A stretch of DNA of 64,000 nt from Thermoleophilia bacterium (GCA_027493445.1 JAOSKU010000001.1:4293845-4357844), one strand, 5' to 3'; shown: positions 7,806-17,380, counted from the first letter of the stretch. The notes: generated by a model not told the origin, from the sequence alone. Numbers and translations are program-made.

Positions 7806-9602
7806 ATGAGAAGTCCGCGATCGGCGTCCGTCCTTTTCCGGGCGGCTGCATTCACGCTCCTCACCGCGGTGGCGGTGCTGCTCCTGACTTCTTTGAGCTG
7901 GGGGTTCTCCGACGTCACTTCAAGCGATCCCTACGCGGCTGCCATCGCCGACCTGGCTGCGCGCGGTGTCATCGGTGGCTTCCCGGATGGAACCTTTGGT
8001 CCGGAGAAGTCGGTCACCCGCCAGCAGTTTGCCAAGATGATCGTTCTCACTCTCGGCCTCACCCCCACGGGAAGCAGACGTGTGCCCCTTCCCCGACGTG
8101 GAGGTCTCCGGGCCTGGGAGTCTCTACCCCGACAACTTCGTGGCCGTCGCCTTCGAGAAGGGCATCACCACCGGGAAGAACGGCGGGTACCTGCCGGGTG
8201 AGCACATCTCCAGGGCTCAGGTCGTCACCATGGTGGTCCGAGCCGCCGAGAACCTCCCGCCCGGGACGCTGTCCGATCCTCCGGCCGGGTTCGCCGCCAC
8301 CTGGGCAGAGTTCGATCCGATCCACGGGCCGAGAGCCGCCAAAGCCGAGGCCAACGGACTCCTCGAAGGACTTCCCCTGGCGTCTCTTGATCCCTGGGGA
8401 GCCATGCCCCGGGGCGAAGTGGCGCAGGTACTCGAGAATCTCCTCCACACGAGCGAGGGAACCACCCCGACGGCGCCCGCGGGTCAGGAACTCCTCCACT
8501 TCCGAAGGAGTTACACGGGGACCTGGGATGTGGAGAGCGTCTCCGGAAAGACGGGCGGCCGGCGGGTGTCCGGCAACCTGGCGGCCTGGGTGGAGGAAAT
8601 CGAGGGCAGCTACTTCGGACGGGTGGCGGCCGTTGACCCGGAGGGGGAGATTCTGCTCTTCCAGGAGACAGCGGCGGGTTGGGACGTGGTGGACCTCTCC
8701 GCGGCCTCCGGCTTTCGCGCCGCGGGACCCATAGCCCTTCACGAGAGAGTGTCGGACGATGAAGAAACAATCTTCCGGCATCTCGTCACGACCGACGGGG
8801 CCGGTCACTTGCTGCATTTCTCGCGGGAAGGAGGCGGGGACTGGCAAGCGGAAGACGTCACGGCTGAGATCGGCGTGACGGTGGTCGGGCGGCCGGGCGT
8901 ATTCGACGGACCTGACGAGAGCCTCGGACTGGCGGTGATGACTCCGGCGGGGGAGGTGCTCTTCCTGTTCGACAGCTCCGACTATGGCTGGCAGGAGCAG
9001 AACCTCACCGCCCTTACCGGTCTGCGGGCGGAGGCTCCTCCCACCGCCTGGATCAACCTGACCGGGCGCATGACAGGGGCGGACCGCTACGTCGCCTTTC
9101 GTGACACCGGGGGCGACTGGCCATTCTGCATGCCTCTTTCCTTCCCGGGGAGTGGCAGCAGACCGTGCTACCGGTAGAGGTCGACGGTCCTCTCGACGGA
9201 TGGATCGGGTTCTACGGACGAGAGATCTTCACGAACCAGCTGGCGGCCGTGCGCAATGGCAGGCTCGCCTTCGCCTATGCCCACCGAGACGACAGCGATG
9301 AGTGGCTTCCCTGGCAATGGGACTCTGTGTCCGAGCTGACCGGCATTGATACAGAAGGCCCTCTGCTTGGAGCCACCCTGCGTGACCCTTTCTTCTTTGC
9401 CGTGGACTACGTGTTCGCTCCGTCCCCCGAGGGCGACCTCATCGCCTTCTCGAGCACCGGCCTTGGCACGTGGCGTGGGGAGAACGCAAGCGAGCTCACG
9501 GGACGCCGGGTCCAGGGCCAGGTCGGCCTGTGGGTGGGTCCCGACGCCCAGCAGACCCTCGGCGTCCCCATGATCCATCTGGCGGCCGCAGCGGCTGACT
9601 GA
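7806..9602 (+). CDS. secreted S-layer-homology (SLH) protein, two apparent frameshifts
   Basis: Three consecutive frames together encode one product of about 598 aa. It starts at the ATG behind AAAGGAAGG and has a signal peptide (AAAFTLLTAVAVLLLTSL). Three SLH repeats follow (FSDVTSSDPYAAAI, PDVEVSGPGSLYPDN, and a weaker one ending LLEGLPLASLDPWG), then a long beta-rich region with repeated blocks of the type ...DWQAEDVTAEIG.../...GWQEQNLTALTGL. SLH repeats attach proteins to the cell wall. Removing one C from CCCCC at 8062-8066 gives TPREADVCPFPDV, and adding one G at 9147-9150 gives FPGEWQQTVLPVE, so both breaks look like homopolymer errors. Confidence 0.75.
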
Positions 9603-9656
9603 CCGCGCCCGCTCCTGCAGGTACAGCCCGCGGTGCGCACCCGCAGGCGATAGGTG

Positions 9657-12082
9657 CTACATGCTCTTACCGGGGAGCAGGTAGATCAGGCTGAAGAGCA
9701 CCAGCCACACCCCGTCGACGAAGTGCCAGTAGTACGTCCCGGCCTCGACCAGGCCTCGGTGAGAGGGGGGGCAAGACCCTCGCCCCGCGCCGCCCGCCAC
9801 CCCCGGAAGCCGGCCAAGCTCAGCAGCAGGATGCCCACGGCCACGTGGGCGCCATGGAAGCCGGTCAGCGTGAAGAAAGTGGAGCCCATGAGCCCGTCGC
9901 TCAGACCGAAGCCGGCATGGAGGTACTCGTATCCCTGGGCGGTCAAGAACACGGCGCCCAGGATCACGGCCAGGCTCGTGCCGACCGCGAACCGGTTCAG
10001 ACGCCCTTGGCGCAGTCCCAGAGCGCCCCAGTGGGCCAGCAGGCCGCTGGTTACGAGAACCAGCGTGTTGATGGCGGGCACCCGGGCGTCGAGCGCCGGC
10101 ATGCCTGAAGGGGGCCACATGTCCGCCCGCATGCGCAGGTGCAGGTAGGCGTAGAAGAGGGCCCCGAAGAAGACGGCCTCCGAGCCGATGAACAGCAGGA
10201 TGCCGGTGGCACCGTGGTGGCGGCCCGGCCCCCGCACCGCCTCCCCTGTCCAGCGCTCGGCCGCCCAGGCGATGAGCACTCCGAACAGGAACACGGCGCC
10301 CAGAGCGGGGATGGCCAGGCTTCCTAGGCCACCGGCCGCCAGCCCTACCATGCCCAGGGCGGCGAGTATGGGCAGGGCGCTCCTCACCGGGCGTGCGGGG
10401 ATCTTCTCCTCACGGCCAGCGCCTTCGATGGCGGCTACGGCTCCCGGGATGACCGGATCCGGGCGGTCGGGGTTCTTCAGGTCCCAGAGAGGTCGGGGAC
10501 TCCGGACGACGGGCTGGGTCGCGAAGTTGTACCAGGGCGGGGGGGAGCTCGTGGCCCACTCGAGAGTCCAGGCGTCCCAGGGGTCGTCGCCGGCCCGCTG
10601 CCCGCGCACCAGGCTGCTCAGCAGGTTGTAGATGAGCACGATCACGGCGCTGGCGATGATGTAGCCGCCCAGGCTCGAGACCAGGTTGAGGGTGTCCCAG
10701 CCCAGGCCGCTCTGGTACGTGTAGACCCGCCGGGGCATGCCCAGGAAGCCGAGTACGTACATGGGTGTAAACGTAGTGAGGAACCCCGCGAGCAGCAGCC
10801 AGAAGTTGACCTTGCCCAGCCGGTCGCTCATGAGGCGGCCGGTGATCTTCGGGTACCAGTAGTAGATGCCACCCGTCACGGCGAAAAGCGTGCCCCCAAT
10901 GAGGGTGTTGTGGAAGTGCCCCACCACGTAATAGCTGTCGGTGACCTGCCAGTCGAAGGGAACCACGGCCAGGCTCACGCCGGTCAGGCCGCCGACGGTG
11001 AAGAGGGCGATAAAGCCGCTGGTGAAGAGCAAGGGGGTCTTGAAGCGCAGAGAGCCACCCCACATGGTGGCCAGCCAGTTGAAGATCTTCACGCCGGTGG
11101 GGACGGCGATGATCATGGTCGAGCCGGCGAAGATGGCGTTGACCCCGGAGCCCAAGCCAACGGCGAACATGTGGTGGGCCCAGACCAGGAAACCCCAGAA
11201 GCCGATGAACATGATCATGATCTGCATCGTGCCCCGGCCGAAGAGGGGCTTGCGTGAGAAGACCGGCACGATCTCCGACATGGCCCCGAAGGCCGGCAGG
11301 ATGAGGATGTAGACTTCGGGATGGCCGAAGAACCAGAAGAGGTGCTGCCAGATCACCGGGTCGCCCCCCTGGGCCACGTCGTAGAAGGCGGTCCCGTAGT
11401 GCCGGTCCAGGTAGAGCATGGCCAGGGCCGCCGTCAGACTGGGAATGGCGAACAGGATCAGGAAGGCGTTGAGGAAGGTGGAGAAGGCGAAGATGGGCAT
11501 GTCTCGCAGCCGCATCCCCGGCGCGCGCATGCGAAGCATGGTCACGATGAAGTTGACCGAGCCCATCATCGACGAGATGCCGAGGACGGTCAGCGACAGG
11601 ATCCAGAAGTCGACCCCGTCGTGCTGGGAGTAGATCCTCGAGCTAAGGGGCGCGTAGCTGAACCAGCCCGTATCCGGCGCTCCCCCGAACAGGAAGCTCG
11701 AGTAGAGCAGCAGGCCGCCGCCCAGCACCAACCAGTAGCTGAGGGCGTTCAGCCGGGGGAAGGCCATGTCGCGGGCTCCGATCATCAGGGGCACCAGGTA
11801 GTTGCCCAGCCCGGCCAGCATGGGCATGGCGAACAGGAACACCATGGTGGTGCCGTGCATAGTGAAGACCTGGTTGTAGGTCTCGGGTCCCAGTACCGTG
11901 TTCTGCGGGCGGATGAGCTGGGTGCGCATGAGCATGGCCATGCCGATGGCGAAGGCGAAGAATACGAGCGACGTGGTGATGTAGAGCAGGCCGATCCGCT
12001 TGTGGTCCGTAGTCGTGAGCCAGGAGACGAGCCCACGTTCCTCTGTTTCGGGGCGTTCCGCCGGCCGGTCGTTCGTGCTCAT
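9657..12082 (-). CDS. ctaD: cytochrome c oxidase subunit I/III fusion, one apparent frameshift
   Basis: Terminal oxidase core of about 808 aa. Residues 1-560 are subunit I with the haem-copper motifs HGTTM, FWFFGHPEVY and HHMFAVG and the helix ending YYVVGHFHNTL. After a linker (560-600), subunit III follows with its HGAHVAVG and VEAGTYYWHFVDGVW motifs. Fused I/III polypeptides are known in caa3 oxidases such as that of Thermus. The last 30 residues are in another frame; one more base in the seven-G run at 9765-9771 restores LAPPSHRGLVEAG. The start overlaps the subunit II stop by 4 bp (ATGA), so the two are coupled. Confidence 0.9.
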
Positions 12083-13140
12083 TCAAGCCCTTCCAGGTAT
12101 GCGGTCAGTTGATCCAGTTGCTCGTTGGTGAGCTGGGGCGTCGGCATCTTGTTGCCCGGCTTGACGGCCTGGGGGTCGCGCAGCCAGCGGCGCAGGTTCT
12201 CCGAGGTGTTGTCGAGAGTGCCGGCCGCCAGGCTGAGGCGGCTGCCCACGTGGGTCAGGTCGGGGGCGATGTTCCCCCGGGCTTCTGTGCCTCGGATGGC
12301 GTGGCAGCCGCCGCACGGCATGGAGAGGAAGACCTCCTTGCCGGCGACCGCCTGCGGGTCGGTGGGCTCCGCAGCCGGCTCCGCCTGATGCTTCAGCCAG
12401 GCGGAGAAGTCGGCGGCGTCCTCCACCACCAGCCAGAAGCGCATGCCTGCGTGTTGCAAGCCGCAGAATTCGGCACACTCGCCGTGGTAGCGGCCCGGCG
12501 TGGCCGCGAGGAAGCTCGTGTGGTTCGTGTGCCCGGGCACCAGGTCGGTCTTGCCCCCGATCTGGGGGACCCAGAAGCTGTGAATCACGTCGGCCGACGT
12601 CAAGGTCACCCCGATCCCTCGTTGCACGGGGACGTGGATCTCGTTGGCGACCACGGCCTCGGTGCCGGGGTAGCGCACCTCCCACCACCACTGATGGCCG
12701 GTTACCTCCACCTGCACCTCGCCGCCGGGGAGGTCCAGGGCCTGCATGGTGTTCACGGTGAGGGCAAAGATGACGATCACCAGGATGGCGGGAATGAGGG
12801 TCCAGACGGTCTCCAGGCGCCGGTTGCCGTGGGTCTGGGGAACCTCGGACTCCGGGCGGTTGCGGAAGCGCACGATGGAGGCGATCAGCAGTCCCTCCAC
12901 CACAAGGAATATCCCCGACACGATGAGGAGCACGTAGAAGGCCAGGGAGCGGATCTCGGACGCGTTTGGCGAAGCGGGCCGTAGAATGGAGGCTCCCTCG
13001 GCCTGCGCGGGGGAAGGCGTGAGGAGTACAGCCACCGTCGAGAGGGACACGACGGCCAAGGCCGCGAGGAGGATTCGCGTCCGTAGCTCTGCTACGCCCG
13101 CTCCCTGAGTCCCTGCCTCGCCCGCGCTCATCGGACCCAT
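12079..13140 (-). CDS. ctaC: cytochrome c oxidase subunit II with C-terminal haem c domain (caa3 type)
   Basis: Electron entry subunit: residues 16-36 and further hydrophobic segments give the membrane hairpin, the cupredoxin domain carries the CuA site (CAEFCGLQHAGM), and the C-terminus has a fused cytochrome c domain with CGGCH and a distal Met in NKMPTP. It should take electrons from cytochrome c or bc1 and feed the haem a/Cu centres of subunit I. ATG codons at 13158, 13140 and 13131 are possible starts, none with a good ribosome-binding site. The first 20-25 codons (GEAGTQGAGVAEL) match the core of the 160-bp repeat family, so the N-terminus is repeat-derived. Confidence 0.9.
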   Translation of the reverse strand: MGPMSAGEAGTQGAGVAELRTRILLAALAVVSLSTVAVLLTPSPAQAEGASILRPASPNASEIRSLAFYVLLIVSGIFLVVEGLLIASIVRFRNRPESEVPQTHGNRRLETVWTLIPAILVIVIFALTVNTMQALDLPGGEVQVEVTGHQWWWEVRYPGTEAVVANEIHVPVQRGIGVTLTSADVIHSFWVPQIGGKTDLVPGHTNHTSFLAATPGRYHGECAEFCGLQHAGMRFWLVVEDAADFSAWLKHQAEPAAEPTDPQAVAGKEVFLSMPCGGCHAIRGTEARGNIAPDLTHVGSRLSLAAGTLDNTSENLRRWLRDPQAVKPGNKMPTPQLTNEQLDQLTAYLEGLE

Positions 13141-13158
13141 CTGGCGACGGAATGTCAT
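13072..13158 (-). repeat. fragment of the 160-bp repeat forming the ctaC 5' end
   Basis: Read on the minus strand, this segment follows the left half of the type B repeat almost base for base, including GCGCGGGCGAGGCAGGGAC and CGTAGCAGAGCTACGG. It lies within the reading frame of ctaC and directly abuts a complete type A repeat in the other orientation. Confidence 0.75.
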
Positions 13159-13163
13159 CCTAG

Positions 13164-13324
13164 CAGGCTGTTGAAGAATGACGCTTCGCCGCCAGAGCGC
13201 GATGGGCGAGTGCGAGACAAGGACGCAGGAAGCGCTCGTAGCAGCGCTACGGGCGCGACCGAGGACGCCGCATCGCGCCGTCCAGTGCGTTCTGGTGGCC
13301 AAGGCTTCGATCTTCAGCAGCCTC
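13164..13324 (+). repeat. 160-bp palindromic repeat, type A ends (MITE-like)
   Basis: 161 bp flanked by CTAG on both sides (13160-13163 and 13325-13328). The ends, CAGGCTGTTGAAGA and the complement of TCTTCAGCAGCCTC, resemble the ends of the IS5-like element, and the target duplication has the same YTAR form, so IS transposase could move it in trans. The centre CGTAGC-AGC-GCTACG and the outer arms fold into one long hairpin. Confidence 0.8.
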
Positions 13325-13337
13325 CTAGATCGAGTTC

Positions 13338-13760
13338 TCAGCGCGTGACGAGGACGGGAACTTCCGCATAGTGGACCACTCGATCGGAGACCGATCCCAA
13401 GAGCAACCCCTTGAACTGCCCGAATCCACGGCTACCGACGACGATGAGGTCGGCCTTCCTCGCCTCGGCGACGTTGATGATGGCCTCGGCGGCGGGGCCC
13501 TCCAGCGCGTCGGGCTCGGCCTCGATGCCCATCTTCCGCAACTTCGCCGCCGCCTTCTCCGCCGACTCCCGGGCCCGATGGATCTCGTTGGTGTCCTGGC
13601 GAGTGGGTGAGATGACGCGGGGGTAGTGGGGGAAGGCTTCGACGACAATCACCCGCGCACCGTACGTTCGGGCCAGGCCGGCTGCCATCTGGAGTGCGCG
13701 TTCCGAGCCCTCCGATTCATCATAGCCCACTACGATGGTCTGCAGCGCCACCTCGCGCAT
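13338..13760 (-). CDS. universal stress protein (UspA family)
   Basis: A 140-aa cytoplasmic protein of usual family length. The fold markers are the N-terminal strand with TIVVGYDESEGSERAL and the C-terminal nucleotide-binding signature GSRGFG-x6-LGSVSDRVV, matching G-x2-G-x9-G-S/T, so ATP binding is likely. I use the ATG behind GAGGAAAAAG rather than the longer frame, which lacks a ribosome-binding site. Such proteins help survival under stress or starvation; the partner is not known. It is a single gene next to the oxidase operon, separated by a type A repeat. Confidence 0.88.
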   Translation of the reverse strand: MREVALQTIVVGYDESEGSERALQMAAGLARTYGARVIVVEAFPHYPRVISPTRQDTNEIHRARESAEKAAAKLRKMGIEAEPDALEGPAAEAIINVAEARKADLIVVGSRGFGQFKGLLLGSVSDRVVHYAEVPVLVTR

Positions 13761-14009
13761 CTTTTTCCTCCCTGCCTCGACGAGGATACCTTCTCCGCCC
13801 GCCCCTATTCCCGTCAGGTGGGGATCTTGGAACATCGCGCTTGACTCGGCACCCCGCCCGTGGGACACTCTGGCCTAGTCAGTCGGAGTTCTTGAAGTAG
13901 CTGGGGACCGCATTGCCGTTTTCCCGTAGGTCAGAACTTCCGAGAGAAACACCGGCGGCCAGGCCGCCTGCCCGGCGTTCCCGGGTGAATCATGTGGGAG
14001 GTTCCACAC

Positions 14010-14216
14010 GTGTTGGAAACCGGCAAAGTCAAGTGGTTCAACGACAGCAAGGGCTTCGGCTTCATCGAGCGTGAGGAAGGCAAGGAGGACGTGTTCGTTC
14101 ACTTTTCCGCCATCACCGGCGACGGCTTCCGTACGCTGACCGAAGGCGAGAGCGTGCAGTTCGAGGTGGTCCAGGGTCCCAAGGGCCTGCAGGCCGCCAA
14201 CGTGGCGCGCGCGTAG
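14010..14216 (+). CDS. cold-shock protein (CspA family)
   Basis: A 68-aa single-domain nucleic-acid chaperone. RNP1 (KGFGFIE) and RNP2 (VFVHFSAI) are intact and the length is standard. The start is GTG at 14010, 7 nt after GGGAGG; the TTG one codon later is an alternative. A rho-independent terminator follows at 14237, so it is a monocistronic unit. The long leader (about 100 nt) is typical for thermosensing Csp mRNAs but shows no obvious conserved element. Confidence 0.93.
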   Translation: MLETGKVKWFNDSKGFGFIEREEGKEDVFVHFSAITGDGFRTLTEGESVQFEVVQGPKGLQAANVARA

Positions 14217-14236
14217 TCGTTCCGACTTGGCCTTAG

Positions 14237-14278
14237 GCGGCCCCGCAGGCTTCACAGCCCGCGGGGCCGCTCCTTTTT
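14237..14278 (+). terminator. rho-independent terminator after the cold-shock gene
   Basis: A 10-bp perfect GC stem, GCGGCCCCGC with GCGGGGCCGC, has a 14-nt loop and is followed by TCCTTTTT. Confidence 0.9.
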
Positions 14279-14357
14279 CCGGCCCCGGTGCGTGGTACCC
14301 TTTCCCAGGGAGGGCCGCGCTCCTCGACCAGGCATCTCGGATCGCAAGGACCATCCC

Positions 14358-14759
14358 GTGGCAGACGACAAGAAGTACGGCACCCTGGCCATCGAGCGAA
14401 ACGAACTCGTGTCGTGGCCGAATCCCTCCCCGCAGCGGCCCTACCTGGTGCGCATGGACATCCCCGAGTTCACCTGTGTGTGTCCGCAATCCGGCTTCCC
14501 GGACTTCGCCACCATCAAGATCCGCTACCAGCCCAAGGACCTGATCGTCGAGTTGAAGTCGCTCAAGCTGTACATCAACGGCTACCGCGACGTGGCCATC
14601 TCACACGAGGCGGTCACGAACGCCATTCTCGACGACCTGGTCGCGCTGCTCGACCCTCGCTGGATGCGCGTCACCGGCGACTTCAACGTGCGGGGCAACA
14701 TCAAGACCGTGGTGGTGGCTGAGCACGGTGCGCGCGCCAAGGAGCCCGTTTCAGAATGA
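14358..14759 (+). CDS. queF: NADPH-dependent 7-cyano-7-deazaguanine (preQ0) reductase
   Basis: A 133-aa type I QueF that reduces the nitrile of preQ0 to the aminomethyl of preQ1, the last step before tRNA-guanine transglycosylation. The catalytic Cys lies in PEFTCVCPQSGFPD, followed by ATIKIRYQP and the specificity loop region VELKSLKLYI. The start is GTG at 14358 (VADDKKYG). The last codons (EPVSE, stop) are inside the left arm of a type B repeat, so the repeat supplies the stop codon. It is the first of four queuosine-precursor genes in order. Confidence 0.93.
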   Translation: MADDKKYGTLAIERNELVSWPNPSPQRPYLVRMDIPEFTCVCPQSGFPDFATIKIRYQPKDLIVELKSLKLYINGYRDVAISHEAVTNAILDDLVALLDPRWMRVTGDFNVRGNIKTVVVAEHGARAKEPVSE

Positions 14760-14903
14760 CGCTTCGCCGACAGGGTGCGATGGGCGCGGGCGAGGCAGGG
14801 ACGCAGGGAGCGTTCGTAGCAGAGCTACGGGCGCGACTGAGAACGCAGCATCGGACCGCCCAGTGCGGCCGCGGCGGCCGGGGCTTCGTTTCGAGACGAG
14901 CTC
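14742..14903 (+). repeat. 160-bp palindromic repeat, type B ends, between queF and queC
   Basis: A 162-bp unit with ends GAGCCCGTTTCAGAATGACG and the complement of CGTTTCGAGACGAGCTC. The core is shared with the type A copies (GATGGGCGCGGGCGAGGC, GTAGCAGAGCTACGGGCGCG). It carries the end of queF and separates it from queC by one hairpin. Confidence 0.85.
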
Positions 14904-14916
14904 TAAGAGCGGCACG

Positions 14917-15645
14917 GTGACTTCGGCATCGGGGACAGCGCCTGCCGGCGCAGGCCCGCTGGAAGCGCCCGCTGCCGGCCGCCGCCACTTCGTGCTTCTG
15001 AGCGGTGGTCTGGACTCGGCTACCCTGGCTGCCTGGGTGCTTCACCATCATCCGGGTGCCGCGCTGACGGCGGTCAGCTTTCGCTACGGCCAGAAGCACG
15101 CCGTCGAGCTCGAGGCCGCCCGGACTGTGGCCGCTCATTACGGTCTCGGTCACCAGGTGGTGGAGCTTCCGCCCATCCGTGGATCGGCCCTCACCGACAG
15201 CCAGACGCCTCTCCCCGAGGGCCGCGACCCGGCCACGGCCACCGGGGTCGCCCCCTCGTATGTACCCGCCCGCAATCTGCTCTTCCTGGCCCACCTGGCT
15301 TCTCTGGCCGACGCCGAGGGCCCGGCGACCCTGTGGCTGGGCGTGCACCACGACGACTACACGGATTATCCCGACTGCCGCCCGGAGTTCGTGGTCGCCG
15401 CCGACCAGGCCGTGCGACTGGGTACGCAGTACCAGCTGCGCGTACGGGCCCCCTTCGTCGAGCGCACCAAAGCCGACCTCCTGCGTTGGGGGTTGGAGCA
15501 CGCGGTGCCGTACGAGCTCACCCACTCTTGTTACCAGGGGCTGCGGCCCGCCTGTGGCGTGTGCGACACCTGCCAGGCCCGGCTGGCCGCCTTCGCGGAG
15601 GTGGGAGCCCGGGATCCCATTCCCTACGCCACCCGGCCTGCCTGA
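14917..15645 (+). CDS. queC: 7-cyano-7-deazaguanine (preQ0) synthase
   Basis: A 242-aa ATP-dependent enzyme that turns 7-carboxy-7-deazaguanine into preQ0. The PP-loop is LLSGGLDSATLA near residues 27-38, the substrate-binding motif VHHDDYTDYPDC is central, and the C-terminal zinc site is CYQG-x5-CGVCDTCQAR. The GTG at 14917 just after the repeat is the likely start; the open frame upstream is translated repeat. Length fits the family (about 220-240 aa). Confidence 0.93.
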   Translation: MTSASGTAPAGAGPLEAPAAGRRHFVLLSGGLDSATLAAWVLHHHPGAALTAVSFRYGQKHAVELEAARTVAAHYGLGHQVVELPPIRGSALTDSQTPLPEGRDPATATGVAPSYVPARNLLFLAHLASLADAEGPATLWLGVHHDDYTDYPDCRPEFVVAADQAVRLGTQYQLRVRAPFVERTKADLLRWGLEHAVPYELTHSCYQGLRPACGVCDTCQARLAAFAEVGARDPIPYATRPA

Positions 15646-15669
15646 CCCGAGCCCTTCGGCACGTAGAGC

Positions 15670-16032
15670 ATGAACACCACCGTCACCAAGATCCTCTCCT
15701 TCGACGCGGCCCACAGCCTCCCCGACCACGCCGGCAAGTGCCGGAATGTCCATGGGCATCGCTACACGGTGGAGGTCACCGTGGGAGGGCCGCTCCAGGA
15801 TTCTGGTCCGGGCCGGGCCATGGTCATCGACTTCGGGGATCTCGAGGAGCGCGTGGCCACGCTCATCGTCGACCCCCTCGATCACCAGTACCTGAACGAC
15901 ATCCTCGACGTGGTGCCCACCGCCGAGGCCATGGCCGGCTGGATGCTCGTCACCCTGCGCGAGAACGGCCTGCCGGTGATCCGGCTGCGCCTCTGGGAGA
16001 CGCCCACCAGCTACGCGGAAGTCACTCCCTGA
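15670..16032 (+). CDS. queD: 6-carboxy-5,6,7,8-tetrahydropterin synthase
   Basis: A 120-aa T-fold enzyme converting dihydroneopterin triphosphate to 6-carboxytetrahydropterin. Zinc ligands are the His residues of FDAAHSL and NVHGHRY, and the catalytic Cys precedes them in KCRNVHGH. A conserved Asp-His pair is in DPLDHQYLND, and the C-terminal Glu in RLWETPTSYAEV binds the pterin. It lies 24 nt after queC and 8 nt before queE, consistent with one operon. Confidence 0.95.
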   Translation: MNTTVTKILSFDAAHSLPDHAGKCRNVHGHRYTVEVTVGGPLQDSGPGRAMVIDFGDLEERVATLIVDPLDHQYLNDILDVVPTAEAMAGWMLVTLRENGLPVIRLRLWETPTSYAEVTP

Positions 16033-16040
16033 GGCGCGCC

Positions 16041-16649
16041 GTGCGGGTGCTCGAGATCTTCAACTCTCTGCAGGGTGAGGGCGTCTGGAGCGGGGTTCCC
16101 ATGACCTTCGTCCGGCTTGCCGGCTGCAATGCCCCCCAGGTCGGGCTTGGGTGCGTGCGCTGGTGCGACACGCCCGGCAGCTGGGATCCATCGGCCGGCA
16201 GGGCGATGTCGCCCGCGGAGATAGCCCGCCGGGTGAGCCTACCTCGGGTGTGCGTCACGGGCGGGGAGCCTCTGCTGCAGGGAGAGGAGCTCCGCGTGCT
16301 TGTGAGCACCCTGCGGGCCGGGGGGGCACGCGTCCACCTCGAGACCAACGGCACTCTTCCTCTGCCCGCCGGTCTGGCGCTCGACTGGGTCACGGTGAGC
16401 CCCAAGCCGCCGGCCTACACCGTGTCCGCGGGCATCGGGAGGGTGGACGAGATCAAGGTGGTGGTGCAGAAGGACCTGCAGGCTGACGTGGTCCAGGCGT
16501 TGGCAGCCACGCACCCCGAGGCGCTGGTGAGCCTGCAGCCGGAAGCGGGCGAGGCGCCGGGGTCCACCCTGCAGGCGATCGAGCTTGTCATGGCCCATCC
16601 GCATTGGCGCCTCTCGCTGCAGCTGCACAAACTTCTTGGGCTGCGCTAG
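16041..16649 (+). CDS. queE: 7-carboxy-7-deazaguanine synthase, radical SAM
   Basis: A 202-aa radical-SAM enzyme that contracts the pterin ring to 7-carboxy-7-deazaguanine. Family markers are FNSLQGEGVWSGVP at the N-terminus, CVTGGEPLL, LETNGTLPLP and VSPKPP. The cluster motif reads C-x8-C-x3-C (GCNAPQVGLGCVRWC) instead of the textbook C-x3-C-x2-C; QueE is known to vary here, and WCDTPGSWD is normal. The start GTG follows queD closely. The stop codon overlaps the first base of a type B repeat by 1 nt. Confidence 0.9.
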   Translation: MRVLEIFNSLQGEGVWSGVPMTFVRLAGCNAPQVGLGCVRWCDTPGSWDPSAGRAMSPAEIARRVSLPRVCVTGGEPLLQGEELRVLVSTLRAGGARVHLETNGTLPLPAGLALDWVTVSPKPPAYTVSAGIGRVDEIKVVVQKDLQADVVQALAATHPEALVSLQPEAGEAPGSTLQAIELVMAHPHWRLSLQLHKLLGLR

Positions 16650-16810
16650 AGCTCGTTTCATAATGACGCTTCGCCGACAGGGTGCGATGGGCGCGGGCGA
16701 GGCAAGGACGCAGGGAGCGTTCGTAGCAGAGCTACGGGCGCGACTGAGAACGCCGCATCGCGCCGCCCAGTGCGGCCGCGGCGGCCAAGGCTTCGTTTTG
16801 AAACGAGCTC
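16649..16810 (+). repeat. 160-bp palindromic repeat, type B ends, after queE
   Basis: The best-preserved type B copy: GAGCTCGTTTCATAATGACG at the left and CGTTTTGAAACGAGCTC at the right give perfect GAGCTCGTTTCA ends. It may serve as a transcription end or mRNA-stabilising hairpin for the que operon. Confidence 0.88.
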
Positions 16811-16815
16811 GGACG

Positions 16816-16843
16816 GCTCGTTTCATAATGACGCTTCGCCGCC
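16816..16843 (+). repeat. left-end stub of a type B repeat
   Basis: GCTCGTTTCATAATGACGCT then TCGCCGCC repeats the left end of the copy at 16649, six bases after that copy ends. The rest is missing. Confidence 0.6.
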
Positions 16844-16918
16844 ATACCGGGCAGCGAAGCGCCCCATCCGCCCGCGGTAGTTCGTTAGATCGCGGCGGAG
16901 CGCACGGAGAACCGGTGG

Positions 16919-17188
16919 CTACTCGAGCCCCATGGCCGAGAGGATGCCCCTGTCCGTAGGACTGAGCACCCAGGCGTCGCCCTCTGGCGCCCCTTCCGCG
17001 GGTTCGGGGAACGGCCGCTCGATGTAGCCCGCCTCCTCGAGTGCATCCACGTCGGCCGCCAGGTCCGGCAGGGGCGCATTCATCTCTTCCTCGAGCAGCA
17101 CGGGGTCGAGGTAGGTGCGGCCGGCCTCCCGATCATAGCGGCGCACGATCAGGTGGAGGAGCATCTGCTGCCTGTTCGTCAATGCCAT
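16919..17188 (-). CDS. small winged-helix-like hypothetical protein
   Basis: An 89-aa protein beginning MALTNRQQMLLHLIVRRYDR with two predicted helices, then LAADVDALEEAGYIERP, which reads like helix-wing of a compact winged helix, and ending LSPTDRGILSAMGLE. The pattern 'linker, ALEEAGYIER, wing, LTxxGxxxL' is that of small DNA- or protein-binding modules. No neighbour on its strand. I do not recognise the family, and the regulatory role is inference. Confidence 0.5.
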   Translation of the reverse strand: MALTNRQQMLLHLIVRRYDREAGRTYLDPVLLEEEMNAPLPDLAADVDALEEAGYIERPFPEPAEGAPEGDAWVLSPTDRGILSAMGLE

Positions 17189-17380
17189 CGTGTCCCTCTC
17201 AACCGTCTCCCGGCGAGGCGTCCGCCCCGCCTCGAGAGCCTAGCACACCCGTCGGGCCGGGCGGGAATCCTCTTTCACGCTTGACTCCAGCCCGGATTAA
17301 CACTATCATGGCAGTGAAAATTGAAGGCGGTGCTCACCAGGAGCGCGCGGCGCCCGGGTGCGGGCGGACGGGAGGGACCG

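Noticed and set aside
11321..12112. Long plus-strand frame opposite the oxidase gene
   Set aside because: Low-complexity His/Gln/Glu/Gly composition, typical of an antisense shadow of a high-GC gene.
12079..13302. Longer ctaC start at 13302
   Set aside because: The extra 54 codons are translated repeat sequence with no ribosome-binding site; the match to the repeat explains the open frame.
14728..14916. N-terminal extension of queC
   Set aside because: It overlaps queF and reads through the type B repeat; queC proper starts at GTG 14917.
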